A stretch of DNA of 64,000 nt from contig OY735206.1 of assembly GCA_963457665.1 (NCBI GenBank), forward strand, positions 56,630,984 through 56,694,983, read 5' to 3'. The position numbers were made by a program, and so were the translations under genes. Below are positions 52,600 to 64,000 of the stretch, piece by piece. The notes under the pieces are model-generated. The model was given only the letters and a program-made list of their open reading frames with translations. It was not told where the DNA came from and did no database searches. Source of the DNA: Thysanoteuthis rhombus (lineage: Eukaryota > Mollusca > Cephalopoda > Oegopsida > Thysanoteuthidae). Positions within the stretch are counted from its first letter, which is position 1, and the number at the start of each line of letters is the position of its first letter.

Positions 52600-54041
52600 G
52601 TGGTGATAATATGAGATGATAAAAGGTGAAGATATGGAAGAGAAAATAAAAAGAAAATACCTTGGGAGGATAAAGAAAATATCAGAGAGCGAGCTAAATA
52701 GCAGACATATGATAAAAGGAATGAACACACGAGCGGTATCCTTAGTAATATGCACGGGTCAATTCCTCGGATGAACAAAGGAAGAACTCCAGTGAATGGA
52801 CCGGCGAACGAGAGAGCTTATGACAATGCACAAGGCTTGACACCCAAGAGATGACACAGATAGACTGGGAAGAGGAAAGACGACGCAAGAGAATTTATCT
52901 GCGAGGCTGTGCACGAAAGGCCAAAACAAGATTATAAAAGGATGTGAGAGCAAACAACAGAAACATTATAAAGAGTGGCTGGAGAAGTACAACAAACGGC
53001 GAAATTGTAGCAAACAAAGGAGCAGTATAGTAAGCAAAGAAAGAAAAATGGGAACAAGGAAGAAAACTATACAGAGAATTCAAAAGATGGATACAAAACA
53101 TTGCAGACGAAAGACCATGGACATAACTACGCAAAGGAAACCTGAGGAGAGAAAGAGATTCGATTGTCATGGCAGCCCTAAACAAATGCATCAGGACAGA
53201 TTATGTCGAAGCAAGAATCGACTGAACCTGAACAAACAGTAAATGCAGCGTATGTAAAAGAAAAGGCTGAAACTGTGAATAACATGAGCAGTAAATGTAG
53301 TCTACTATCCTAGAAAGAATACAAAGACAGACACGACAGGATAGCAGCGGGGATGCACTGGGAATTGTGCAAAAGGTTCGACCATGCGGACAAATGGTAT
53401 CAGCACAAACCAGAAACAGCCCAGGAAAATGGAAGCCACAAATAAGAGACTATCTCATTAGCGATAGAAACCACACCTGGTGATCGTGGAGGAGAACCTA
53501 CCAAGTAATAGATATGGACGTACCCGCGGATCACAGAGTAAATACAAAAGAGAATGAAAAATTGGGGAAATACCAGGACCAGGCAAGGGAAATGAAAAAT
53601 GTGTGGAACATGGATCCAAGTTAGTACTAGTAATAGAAATGCACTTAAAATTGTACCAGAGATACTGAAGACAAAATTTGAGGAATTGGATAAGAGAAAG
53701 GATTGTGTCGATACTGAGGAGAGCAGAAGAAATATGCGATCTACAACCTCAAGCTGTTAGCAATGGCGTATCAGTCAAGAAGAATACATTGTGGAGATGG
53801 TACAAACAACAGCGCCGTTGTGATAGGTGGGGGCAACATGAAATGGGGGACTGGGTCTTCAGGAGACTCACTTTCACACAGCTTCCAGCGATTACCAGCA
53901 GGAAATTGGTGTTGAGCTGTTATCCACGGCTCTGCTTTGGACTGTGAAAGTTCTAGGTGGAGGTCTCAAGACTTGAGGAGACTTGCTGTCGTATAGTCTC
54001 CAGCGGTAACCATCAGGTAATTTATGTGATAACGCAAGCAG
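52600..54041 (+). pseudogene. LINE C-terminal half, second family, copy 2 (5'-truncated)
   Basis: Frame-shifted translation gives in order: MEEKIKRKYLGRIKKI and SELNSRH near 52635-52705; WTKEELQ-MDRRTRELMTMH near 52780-52830; PRDDTDRL near 52850; a KRWIQNIAD-like block near 53085; a Cys-rich CSVCKRKAETVNN near 53240 matching the zinc-knuckle-like CRxC...H...C region; RHDRIAAGMHWELCKRF near 53330-53385; KWYQHKPE near 53395; MDVPADHRVNTKENEKLGKY near 53515-53570; and a final ILRRAEEI near 53710. Many stops and shifts. The 3' untranslated part contains an imperfect 115-bp internal duplication (CTTCCAGCGATTACCAGCAGG and CTCCAGCGGTAACCATCAGG) and runs into (CAA)n(TAA)n. RT catalytic motifs are absent because of truncation. 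Confidence 0.85.
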
Positions 54042-54042
54042 C

Positions 54043-54137
<95 letters not shown>
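54042..54137. repeat. (CAA)n(TAA)n tail array
   Basis: CAA to about 54079, TAA to 54137, then GAAGAAGAAGATG-rich sequence to about 54190. It starts at the end of the LINE above and is probably its expanded 3' tail. Confidence 0.93.
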
Positions 54138-54141
<4 letters not shown>

Positions 54142-54189
54142 AAGAAGAAGATGAAGGAGAAGAAGAAGATGAAGGAGAAGAAGAAGAAA

Positions 54190-55639
54190 AATAAGCTTCT
54201 AGAGAGTGTACCTAATGAGTAATTTCAGATATTAATGAATGTTAATAAACCATTTCCCGATTGGCATCTTCAAAACGCTTTAAAAATCTGAATCCATCAT
54301 CCTTTACTTGAATAGCGTGAGGAGAGAATATAGAATTCCTGCTTACCCTATATTTCGTACACAAATCATCAAGATAACACGAAAGGAGCTTTCCAGCAAA
54401 TTTCTCTCTGCAGTTGGCTCATTGCATTAATAAGAGAAATCCGTTTAAAAGTGATTAAAAAAAACAACTTTATATGTATTATTAATTTCCCGGAGGTAAC
54501 ACAGAATTTAGCAATTGCAGACGAACCAATGGATTTTAATGGATCCAGTAAGATATCGGAAATTCTTTCGATATCTTTTTTACGCTAACGGGTCATCACG
54601 ACTCTTCCTTATTGCACGATATGAATAGGAGATTTCACCTCGAGATATAACCGTGTGCTCTGATCACTACCAATTCAACAAATACAAAATATGACGTTAT
54701 ATTTGTTCTGGAAGGTGTCTTATTGCTAATTTTCTGTTTAGATTTTTTGGCCTCAAATAAAAATCACGTTTGGATGCTCTGAAAGAAAATTCCACTTTAC
54801 TCGCAGTAAACTTTTCCCCCACTTTTCGGAAATTCGCTTAGCTGAACTTCGCTTTTACGAAAGACTTACATAAATTGAAGTTTCCCTACTATGTGAAACG
54901 GCGTGAAGCGAAAAAACAAATTAATATCAATTTATAAGGGAACAACTATAGCAGGGTTTTTTTCTGTACCCTCCTGTGTGAGGCAATGACTGATACGAAA
55001 AGCTTGAAAAAGCGTGATAGTTCTTTGTCAGTTACCAAAACATCATGTAAACCTACCCTCAGGCTACGTGCCCTTCTAAAATTAAAGTTATACCTTTCTG
55101 AAATAATTACAGCACTGTCAACATTAGTGAAAATCTTTCGAAAGATTACAATTTTTTCAATTTTTTTTCTATGGGAGCTCTCTAAATTTCCTTTTTTAAA
55201 AAATTAATGGTAATTGCATCTTTCCTTAATGTCATTTGGGTTTACAGAAGTTTTCACTCGGAATGTTGAATCGTAAAAAAAGGTGTTTCTTTGAAAGAGA
55301 AAATCTCATCAAACTAAGATTGAGTGATACTTTCTCTGCATTAGCTATAATTTGATGGGTTGATTGCTATCAATCAGCTTCTTCATGTTGGCCTGTGTCT
55401 TGCATATAAACGGCATACATTCAACAATTAACCATCACTTCGATGATGTGTCTGGCTGTGTTCTCATTGGTGGACCTGGATTATTGTTTATTCTCCCACT
55501 ATCTCTCGCCCAGCATTGGGATATGCCAACGAAGAGAGATTTCGTCAATATATCTGGCGAGAGAACAAAGCAAAAAAAATTATTCGTAATTCCCTGAATT
55601 TAAATCCTCCTTTAAAATAGATTATCTGATCCTATTTGA
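54190..55639. other. Unassigned AT-rich DNA
   Basis: No gene supported. A segment at about 54826-54910 has an inverted CTTCGCTTTT / GAAGCGAAAA pair, 54850 and 54905, and might be a short palindromic repeat remnant. A 77-codon plus-strand frame at 55364-55597 is unassigned. Confidence 0.45.
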
Positions 55640-55939
55640 TATCTCTCTATTCAGGGTTGAGCACTCTTTAAGTGAGGCAACTCATCCATTGTAAGCTTAT
55701 GCAATGCTCTTCCACAGGAAATGAGCACTCTAGTGGATGAGGAGTTTCTACGTAAATGAATATATCACTTAAATTCAGCTTTACTGACCACCCAGTTTTG
55801 TAGTCTACAGGTAGGATTTTGGCCTCCGGATCCGATGTGAGAGTTTCAATTCTGCCCCGCGGTACTGGATGGGATATAGTCTATAGCCATACTGAAGAGA
55901 TGTAATACATCGGAACTGCTGTCTGTGGATGACACAATA

Positions 55940-55941
<2 letters not shown>
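55640..55941 (+). repeat. SINE-like repeat ending in (TA)n, copy 2
   Basis: It matches the minus-strand copy at 20.6-20.86 kb across its 3' two-thirds, with the same order of blocks: TATATCACTTAAATTC, CTGACCACCC, GGATCCGA, GTTTCAATTCTGCC, GCGGTACTGGATG, CTGAAGAGATGTAATACATC and CTGTCTGTGGATGACAC. It ends in (TA)n at 55943-55978. The extra 5' part has a TGAGCACTCT direct repeat (55658 and 55726). Confidence 0.65.

Positions 55942-55942
<1 letters not shown>

Positions 55943-55978
<36 letters not shown>
55943..55978. repeat. (TA)n at SINE-like 3' end
   Basis: 36 bp of TA directly after the SINE-like copy. Confidence 0.96.
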
Positions 55979-55979
<1 letters not shown>

Positions 55980-56345
55980 TGTCGCCCATTAATGATTACG
56001 CACCATTTTTTACGGAAAGATAATTTTTTCCTATACCAAACATAGTCAGATTTTATTATTTCTCGTATGACAGTGCACAATCAAAACAGACAACATAAAG
56101 TATTAGTCATAACCTATGTCTTAAGCATTGAAACTCGTTTGCCAAAAATATTTTTCAATGTGCAGTGTACTAATTTTGGGCGGAGACACATTCATATTTT
56201 GGCCACATGATTTCAAAATGTAAGATTCGGTCTTGAATAATATCAGATGATATCTGTTTTTATTGTGTAATGTTTAACTAGAAATAATTAAATCTTTAAT
56301 TGTTTGGTCTATAAGAAACTTCATTTTCTATAAAGAAGTGGTAAT
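55979..56345. other. Unassigned AT-rich DNA
   Basis: Nothing recognised. Confidence 0.5.
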
Positions 56346-56493
56346 GGCACACATACACACGCACACACGCACACACATCTAACATCTAACCACACACGCA
56401 CATGCATATATGTGTGTGTGTGTGTGTGTGCGTATATATATGTGTACATATATATATGTAAATATATATTATGTATATATATACACGAACACA

Positions 56494-56545
<52 letters not shown>
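56346..56545. repeat. Mixed (CA)n, (TG)n and (TA)n cluster
   Basis: CA-rich to about 56405, TG-rich to about 56432, then imperfect TA/TATG, and pure TA at about 56501-56544. Confidence 0.94.
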
Positions 56546-56547
<2 letters not shown>

Positions 56548-56982
56548 CGTAATTGTACATCCACACGTATGCATGTAAAACTTTGGACTTGACTATAGGC
56601 ATTGACAAACCCTACACGTGCATTTCTCTCAATAGAAGATACGCAAGACTAATCACACACACACAAACACATACATATATTTTTACATGCATTATTAACG
56701 AATTAATGTTCTATAAAATTAACACGAAAATCAATTTTGATTAAATGTAGGTAAACTGTTTGATATATCTAAATAGACTCACTCTCAAAATAACGTTCCA
56801 AACAACAATCCAAATAAACTTTATGAAGAAGCCTCAAAAGGGCTGAAACATAAACTTATTCGTGTAGCGAATCCCTCATTCGTAAAATAAAGATTTACTC
56901 TCATTCAATTCAATGTTTAATTTTGAATGTATCGAGCACACATAGGATATTGCATTGTCTTATATAAAATCATATTGGATTC

Positions 56983-56985
<3 letters not shown>
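56546..56985. other. Unassigned AT-rich DNA
   Basis: The stretch at 56828-56910 (GAAGCCTCAAAAGGGCTGAA and an AAATAAAGATTTACTC end) looks like the 3' end of an interspersed repeat, but no second copy is present here. Confidence 0.35.
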
Positions 56986-57044
<59 letters not shown>

Positions 57045-57051
57045 TATATAC

Positions 57052-57085
<34 letters not shown>

Positions 57086-57261
57086 TTGTGTGTGTGTATG
57101 TGAGTGTGCATATATATATATATATATGTGTATATAGCATTTATATTATCAATCAAGATAAATACACGCATACACACACACACATATATATATGAATGTG
57201 TGTGCATCCATCGATAGTTTGATAGACTCTTTACAGCATACACTCATAGAAGATACAGCTG

Positions 57262-57345
<84 letters not shown>
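56986..57345. repeat. Cluster of (TA)n, (TACATA)n and (CA)n arrays
   Basis: TA to about 57036, a TACATATATATA higher-order unit to about 57085, TG/TA to about 57130, then (CA)n at 57262-57304 and (TA)n to 57345, with short unique pieces between. Confidence 0.93.
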
Positions 57346-57350
<5 letters not shown>

Positions 57351-58192
57351 GGGTCTTTGTATGTCAGTATTTCAATGATGATTTTCCAAGTGGATCTCTG
57401 TAGATTAGCATAACAAATTTTTTTTTTCTTTTTTCCCTGGCCCTGTACCTTACTGAGCAAAAGCAAGTATGTATCATCCGATGTTCATAAATACATCTCT
57501 ATATACACACTTCCCGGAAATAATGTCACAACATTATCTATAAGCATATTTATATTGCCAGCATAATCGCTTGATCAAACAAATGTATACCTATTTGAAT
57601 ACATCACAAATATATTCCATGCGTAATCCTTGACTATAGATAAATATAAAATATACGATCGCTTGCAAACCTTAGCTCGTATACAGAGGGTCGTACTCTT
57701 TGCAATAGCAAATGCACATGCAGATACCTACACATTTTTACATATTGGAATGCATAAGTTATACGCATCGATACATGCTCATTACAGTTTGCACGAATAG
57801 AGATATTTGCATGAGCGTTTTTTTTGGGGGGGGGGCGTGCTTAGAACTGTTCTACGTTTGCCCACCAAGAAAGAGGCGTGCTCCAAGATGCCTAAATCCA
57901 ATATGGAAGCAGACAATGAGAGAATCAGTGGGCCCCTTTTTTTTCTGTTCTTTACGCGGGAAAATTCTTCCAATTCGCACAGTAGTGAATACATCCGGGA
58001 CATCGTCTGTGGATGGAATAGTAATGGCTTTGCTGCCAGCCGACCACACTCCCGCCGCCCCGCGCTGATGCTATTAAAAATAAATGAGAAAAGAAGCAGG
58101 GGGAGTAAAAAGGGGGAGAATATTGGAAAGTGGTGGGAGAGGGAATAGTGGAAATAATAGGAAGGAAGCAGAACAAATTCTTTAAAAAAAAT
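57346..58192. other. Unassigned DNA, locally GC-richer
   Basis: 57820-58075 is GC-richer than its surroundings, starts with a G run (57825-57835) and has several overlapping open frames on both strands. None has a recognisable domain. Confidence 0.4.
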
Positions 58193-58545
58193 GAATAGGT
58201 CTGGTTAATCACTTAATAGAAATTGTCACGTGACCAACGTCTTTTGGCGGCATAAGGGATGATCAATCAAAACTTTTGAAAAAAAGGGCTGATCCATGAG
58301 TCAGGTACTTCTTTCGCTTTCTGTTGGGAAGCGGTCAACGATTTTTTTTTCTGAATACGAGCGTGAATACCACTGGACATAAAACTAAGGGATCAATTTA
58401 GCATAAATTTACATTGCAGATTGAACTCCTCGGTTTGAAAGTCTATTTCCAAGCGACACCGAGTTTTTATTAGACATAATAAATAGTAAATGTTGAAATT
58501 TTCAGTCCACCAGCTGCATTGTGCGCAGCCTATACACATGGTATT
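58193..58545 (+). repeat. Interspersed repeat family D, copy 3
   Basis: Landmarks are GGTCTGGTTAATCACTTAAT, CACGTGACCAACGTCTTTTG, GGATGATCAATCAAAACTTT, TGATCCATGAGTCAGG, TGTTGGGAAGCGGTCAACGA, GAGCGTGAATACC, GATCAATTTAGCATAAATTT and AGTAAATGTTGAAATTTTCA. It is co-linear with copy 2 over its whole length. Confidence 0.75.
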
Positions 58546-58619
58546 CATTTACATACACAGCTAGCCAACTTGAAAACTGAGGAAAACTCTGTCGAGAGTT
58601 TTAAAGACAGTCTCAGTCG

Positions 58620-59267
58620 ACAGTTTCTAAAAAAAGGGCGGTAGTAATTGAATGATGGTGTGGTGGGATGAAATGAAACGAGATAGAATGAATGAAATGT
58701 AAATATTTCACGAAGAATGCGTTCGAAGCGTGGAAGTTGATTGCATTACGACGGGAAAATGTGGGAGAGAATGCCTACGTGTCTTCGGGTGGAGGTGTTT
58801 CGTGTAAAAAAAGAAGAGGCTGGTTGGTCTGCGACTATAATGGTGGAGGCGTCGACCAAAGAAGAACGAAAAACGAAAAAAACAAACAAACAAACAAAAA
58901 AAAACAATTAAAAAGAGGAAAAAATCGAAAAAAAAGGACAAAATGTCAGAAGGAATGAAAGCTAATGTTGTATGAAATAGAAAAGGTGGTTGCGTGAAAT
59001 AAAAAGAATCATAATAAAAAAAAAAAAAGATTGAAAGAGAGGAAGTAAAAAGAAGGATTCAATGAATAGACCAAACAAAGACGGAATAAAGAAAGAAGAA
59101 TTGCAGTTGAAACGAATAATACACGGAGAGAAGGAAATATATCAGGAAAAATCAGATGAAATAAGTTCGGGGTAAAGCTTTGGCGGAAACTTGAGATTAG
59201 CTGTACATAAAATATAAAGATCGCCAGAAAATAGGAAGAAAAATATAATCGTGAAAAAAGTCAGAAA

Positions 59268-59355
<88 letters not shown>

Positions 59356-60540
59356 CAGGTATTTTCAATTTAGTCTTTAAAAGCTTCAAGAAAGAGAGGA
59401 AGAAAAATGAATGAGGGATAAATAGAGGGAGACAAAAAGAGACGGAAGCCAACGGCAGGATTTTGGTGAAAGAAAGAAGGAAAGAAAGGACGAGATAAGA
59501 AATGATGTAAAAAAAAAAAGATTGAAAAGCAGGGCAAAAGAGACGGACAAAGAAGAAAGAAAGAAGGGCATATCGAAGAGAGAAGACAGAGAGACGGACG
59601 TGCTGAAAGAAAAAACAATAAAAGGAAGAATAAAACAAGTAAGCAAGCAAAAACGGGCGTGATATATATGAGAACTTGGGTAAAAAAAAACTCGACGAAG
59701 AAAAAAAGAATTAAGAAACATGAGAGGAAGAGAGAAACAAGAGAAACAAGAAAGAAAGACGGAAAGAAAGAAAGAAAGAAATGATATGAACGATCAGATA
59801 ATAGATAAACAACAAAAGAAAGACAATTCAGAAAACAGACCAATAAGATGATGGTAGACAAAAAATAGAAGAAAATGCTGACTCGAAAATTAATAAATGA
59901 AAAAAAAAATCCTTGTGTCAAATTGGAAAAAAAACTGAAAACATTTAAAAAAAAAAAAAGAAAAGAAAGATAAAGGAATAAAAACTGACAGAATGTATTA
60001 TCGGAATGTGTGAAGAAAAAGCATGCATTTGAAAAGAGAAGTGAATGAAAACATTGAAAGAGGCAAAATGAATGAAAAATTCGATAGTTAAATTTATTAA
60101 AACAATGAAGGGAAAGAATAAACAATGATGAAGTAATCATGGTTAAATGTGCTCGCGTAAGTTGAGTGCGATCTTTCTGGAAAAGAATGGTGAAATAAAT
60201 TAATTGAATTAATAAAATCAAAAACAGATAAACAAAGAAATTAGTGAAAGGACGTGTGAATTGAAGGAGACGAATGGGTGCATTAAAAAAATTTAAAGGA
60301 AGCCATATCCTCTTGGTCCGGAAAAAGAAAGAGAAGCTAAATTCAAAATTAAAGTGAATACAAATCAATCACAGATGTAAGGGTAGAAAGAAAGAAAAAT
60401 GAAATGAAGGAAGGAAAAAAAAAGAAAGAGAAGGAAAAGGTGGGAAAAGAAAAGGAAAGATGAAAGGAAGAATTGAAAGAAGGAAATATAGAAACGAGAA
60501 GATGGGGAAAGAAAAGAAATGGTAAGACAAAACGAATATG
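58620..60540. repeat. Purine-rich low-complexity block, 1.9 kb
   Basis: GAAA, GGAA and AAAG motifs dominate the plus strand, with a pure (GA)n array at 59271-59349. The 332-codon minus-strand frame at 59370-60368, almost all Phe, Leu, Ser, Ile and Cys, follows from the absence of stop codons in pyrimidine-rich DNA and is not a gene. Confidence 0.9.
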
Positions 60541-61406
60541 ATTACATCTGATAAAACCGGTATTGTCACTATCCCAAGACAAATAAATTAAGCTGGAATT
60601 TGGCATGCTTTTTGCATAATTAAATTTTTTCTTCAAATCGAACAATGAGGATCAGAATTGCTACAATCCGGACTTGGGAACGTAATCGAGAGAGAACTGA
60701 TCACCAATTCTGTTTGTCTACTGCTGTGGCATACCAGTGACGAGGCCATGGAAGGGAATTACCGAAATATGGATGAGTTGTAGGGATAGTTGAATTAGTG
60801 CTTTACCAACGTGTTCACTATATAAGAGATTCAAAAAGATGTGAGAACTCAAACTAAGTTCGCTGCCTGGTTTCTAAGAATAATCATTAAAAAACTCAAG
60901 TAACGTTGAAAACATTATAGGTGGGATTAATGAAAGCAATAAAAATACCCATAGAATTTGGAATTTCATTCATAAAGTATTCTATATCTATTTCTCACTT
61001 AAATTTTACGTATTAATATAAAACTTACTTTCCGAAAGAATTCCGTGGCACGAAAACGCCCACTGCAGTGAAATCTCTTTCATGTTCCTGTGAAATGAAA
61101 ATGTACCGTCGTATGTTGTTGAATATCTTGAGCTCTGCTACAAGAGATAGATAGTTGATGTCAGGAAGATTTTCCTGGACATTGATCAATTATTGTGATG
61201 ATTTTCTCTCAGACGAATACGTTGTATAACATATGCACCTTTTGTTCCGATTGAACTATGAAAGTGACGTTTTACAATATAACGTAAATGCATATTGAGA
61301 TCCTTTACATGTGGCTTCTTTCTTTTCTCAAGCGGGTATCTGGCTTTTATGAATATTACATAAGATTCCCGAAAAAAGACTGTTTGGTAGATTGAAAGAT
61401 AGATAT
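60541..61406. other. Unassigned AT-rich DNA
   Basis: Nothing recognised. Confidence 0.5.
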
Positions 61407-61445
<39 letters not shown>

Positions 61446-61447
61446 AA
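61407..61447. repeat. (GACA)n tetranucleotide array
   Basis: About ten GACA units, one variant. Confidence 0.95.
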
Positions 61448-61829
61448 TAGAACGGATAGATGGATTAATTATCCCAAATGTCTTGAACCATTCATGAGAT
61501 GTTTAAACAATTCTAACAACGAGCTGCAAATATCTATGGAAAGGTACTTTCATACATCTTGAATCTATACATTCTGGTTAACAAAAAAAATTCAATTGAA
61601 ATTTACACCGGAAGATGATTATTTCGGTGCAATTTCATTTCTCGATTATCAAAACACTGCCATTATTTAATAATAACATTCCAGGTCCGCTAAACGACGA
61701 AGAATTGAATGAGATTTTTGAGGAACTTGTTTTTAATTCTTCTTTTTCATTAATTCATTGAATTTGGGAAAATCTTTATTAAATGATTAGCAGGAATATT
61801 AGAAAATCTCGATCAATTTAGTCTCCAGA

Positions 61830-62195
61830 AATGTCAACATAAGTTTCTTCAGTTTTGTACGTATCACGTATATAGACTGCACCAATGAAGCCAGTGCCCT
61901 GAAAATTATGAAAATTCGAAAATTCACCCTAAAATAAGTTTTTCGTGATGATTCAATTTCTGATGTAAGTTTTTACTAAATTGGTATTTTTGTTTGTGCT
62001 TGACAGCCCTTGCACTTTTTTCAATTCTTTTTTTTTTTTACTATTTAGTGATCATTGCCTTTCATTAAGCGAGCGAAGTAACTTGATCATCCCTTCTTTA
62101 TTTTTAATTGATCACCCCACAAAACATGCTTGTCAAAAGTTATTGGTTGCATGACAGCCATTATTGAGTGAATAACCGGACCCATTTTTATACAT
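61830..62195 (-). repeat. Interspersed repeat family D, copy 4
   Basis: The reverse complement has GGGTCCGGTTATTCACTCAA, an AACTTTTGACAAGC block, GGGGTGATCAATTAAAAAT, GGGATGATCAAG and, at its far end, the GAAACTTATGTTGACAT sequence shared with copy 1 (41.6 kb). More diverged internally than copies 2 and 3. Confidence 0.6.
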
Positions 62196-62599
62196 CTGCA
62201 ATGTAAATTATCATAACTAAAAAATGGCAAAAAAAGGCAATATTTTATTTTATTTTTCATTTTTAAAGTCTCTGTTTATTGGGTTCGTTCCAACTCCAGT
62301 AGGTTTTTAAATAAAAAAACAAGAACAAAATGAGTTAATTTTTTGAGGGAATTTTCTTTTAAAACTTACAGTTCATTCATGATCAAGCGGTACTTTATTG
62401 AGATTTAGCAGTAATATCCGACGTTGCCTGGGAAAAATGACTGCATATGTAACGACACTGTTTTCCTTGTTTTAGACGACTAAACAAAGAACCAGTATAA
62501 GAAGAAAATTCCTCCTCACTTTTTACCAGAGAAGGCAGGAAAAATTAATTCTTGCCCTTGGCCTTTGAATTAAAAAAAAAAACCCAAAAAAACAAGCGA

Positions 62600-62715
62600 A
62601 ACACATAAGTTTGGCCCTTGAAAGTAAACGTTTCCACCAGTACTTTGATCCTTGAAAGAAAGAAATCTTCCACCCTTATTTTGATCCCTAAAAGTGAAGA
62701 GGGGATTCCCCCCAT
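62600..62715. repeat. Degenerate minisatellite, second locus
   Basis: Three units with TTTGGCCCTTGAAAGTAAA, CTTTGATCCTTGAAAGAAAG and TTTTGATCCCTAAAAGTGAA, each followed by a TTCCACC or TTCCCCCC segment, at a spacing of about 42 bp. The unit type matches 975-1460. Confidence 0.6.
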
Positions 62716-63089
62716 CCGTGGCTTGTCAGGGCTGATAAGATTTTTGCAACGTATCTTCAATACTTGTGGCAGCGTCTGTTTTTCTATTCCAGTGCACATT
62801 GTGAATGGTGTTGGGGCAACGCTGATGGAAGCATTCGAGGAAGCGAAGATGTACTTGAAGATTGTTTTCTCTTCCTTGTAATAAACTGAGAAAGATGAAC
62901 TTTTGTAAATGTGAAAATTTTTTGGTGTTTTACCCAGTAAATAGGAATCTCAACGACTCACAGGTAAGACAAAAAAAAAAAAAGACTACAAGATCATTGA
63001 GCTGTCTACCTTTTTTTATGGAACCGAGTCCTTGGTCATATATTAGAGCTATCTTCGCATCCTCGAATGCTTCTATTCAAAATGATACC

Positions 63090-63290
63090 CAGGCAGTTAA
63101 AGTGCCCTGATACTACTCCTTTTTTGCAAAGAGTTGGGATCATTGTGTTTTTAAAGTCAGACCATGGCAAACCATGTTCCAAGCAAAAGACCATGAATTC
63201 ACGGAGCCTCTCATGCAGACGAGGATCTTTTGTATTTCAAGATCTCTTGGTGATACCATCAGAACTCGCAGATTCACAAGCCTTTTGCAA
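63090..63290 (-). pseudogene. LINE reverse-transcriptase fragment, third family
   Basis: The minus strand from about 63225 reads RLHERLREFMVFCLEHGLPW then SDFKNTMIPTLCKKGVVSGH and FNCLGIIL without a stop. This matches the start of LINE RT domains (helix, then DFKNA-I-LYKKKG-...NYRGI-LL). An upstream shifted frame adds SDGI, as in the APG-DGIP motif. Changes at key sites (C for Y/Y-R in CNYRGI) and loss of everything downstream show a decayed relic. Neighbouring sequence to 63600 may belong to it, but is not recognisable. Confidence 0.55.
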
Positions 63291-63927
63291 TCCATTGGTC
63301 TCTGGTGGTGTAAGTGCATTTGCTTTATTGGTTGTAGAGAAATGCAATCAATTTCCGTGCCTTGGACCGAAGGATAGAACCTGAGGGATGGAGAAGTTTG
63401 AACCCCAAAAAGGTTTCCAGGTATATACTACAGGCAGTAATGTCCCATGCTGCTTTGAAAGGCGCTGACATCAACATGGGGCTGGGCTCTCTCAACTTGT
63501 TTGTCCCTCATTCGTTTTTCTATCGTTCAGAGGTTAATGCAATGATATTCCTGGCGAAAGGTCCAGCCGAACTAGGTTCCTCCTCGTAGGTTTTATGTAT
63601 TCTTCGAGAGTGTTATGAAAAGCTTTGGGAGCTTTGGGGTGAGATGCATATCCGTCCCCACACCGTAAACCCAGGGTCGACTTGCTATGACCAAGCAAAG
63701 TGGAACAGTGATAGTAAGGTCCTGCGTGATAGATTTCCTACTGAAGAGGTCAGCTGCTCATTAGAAATGCAACACAATAGTACGTATACGTGCATCCCTT
63801 AGAAGACCGGCTGAGCACATCAATTCGGCTTTGTAAAAAAATATGCTTCGTAAATTTGGATGTAAATATCTATACATCAGTTGTTTGCAGTTTTTTTCTC
63901 ATTCATATGCAGGATTGTAAGCATAAA

Positions 63928-63933
<6 letters not shown>
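63291..63933. other. Unassigned DNA, locally GC-richer
   Basis: May include more of the decayed LINE on the minus strand. Overlapping short frames, none recognisable. Confidence 0.35.

Positions 63934-64000
<67 letters not shown>
63934..64000. repeat. (TA)n running off the window end
   Basis: About 67 bp of TA. The true length is unknown because the window ends within it. Confidence 0.97.

Noticed and set aside
57712..58148. Overlapping 110-120 codon frames on both strands
   Set aside because: Locally GC-richer DNA lowers stop frequency; frames on three phases overlap and none shows a domain.
59370..60368. 332-codon minus-strand open frame, Phe/Leu/Ser-rich
   Set aside because: It lies entirely in a purine-rich low-complexity block. 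Pyrimidine-rich complementary DNA lacks stop codons, and overlapping frames are open too. No domain motif.

Overview
This window looks like intergenic or intronic DNA from a large, AT-rich animal genome. There are no bacterial-style operons, no rRNA cluster, no CRISPR array and no complete protein-coding gene that I can recognise. The sequence is dominated by simple repeats, mostly (TA)n and compound (CA)n(TA)n(GA)n arrays, with decayed non-LTR retrotransposons and short interspersed repeats between them. This mix is what I would expect of a cephalopod mollusc such as an octopus. That assignment is an inference from overall character, not from a diagnostic gene.

The clearest protein-level signals are retrotransposon remnants. 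Five 5'-truncated 3' ends of one RTE-type LINE lie at about 1.94-2.40, 11.30-11.59 and 23.33-23.87 kb (plus strand) and 21.80-22.30 and 25.69-26.17 kb (minus strand). They share a C-terminal GHVARM...RWT...TTWIPRDHTR...CNAH signature, and most end in an (ATG)n-type tail. Two fragments of a second, unrelated LINE lie close together at 51.89-52.29 and 52.60-54.04 kb. The second of these ends in (CAA)n(TAA)n. A third LINE is seen only as a short reverse-transcriptase fragment at about 63.09-63.29 kb on the minus strand.

Comparing the window with itself shows several short repeat families with more than one copy. (1) A fold-back element with arms of about 115 bp has full inverted copies at 20.3-20.5 and 35.15-35.54 kb and single arms at 17.9-18.1 and 44.07-44.19 kb. 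The 35 kb copy has a tRNA-like sequence between its arms. (2) A SINE-like family, each copy ending directly in (TA)n, lies at 20.6-20.87 and 55.64-55.94 kb in opposite orientations. (3) A repeat of about 350-450 bp has four copies, at 41.6-42.06, 50.45-50.79, 58.19-58.55 and 61.83-62.19 kb. (4) A degenerate C/A-rich minisatellite is present near both ends of the window, at about 1.0-1.46 and 62.6-62.72 kb. (5) A roughly 300-bp GC-richer unit is tandemly duplicated at 48.03-48.72 kb.

Long stretches are strongly strand-asymmetric. The plus strand is purine-rich across much of 31.2-39.6 kb, then switches to pyrimidine-rich from about 39.65 to 43.6 kb. Another purine-rich block spans 58.6-60.5 kb. 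Long frames inside these blocks are compositional artefacts.

Three minus-strand stretches (46.78-47.05, 4.05-4.23 and 33.19-33.42 kb) have balanced amino-acid composition next to splice-like signals. They are listed as low-confidence candidate exons. If the window lies within a gene, these are where I would look for it. I found no coherent new molecular system; the interest is in repeat biology.
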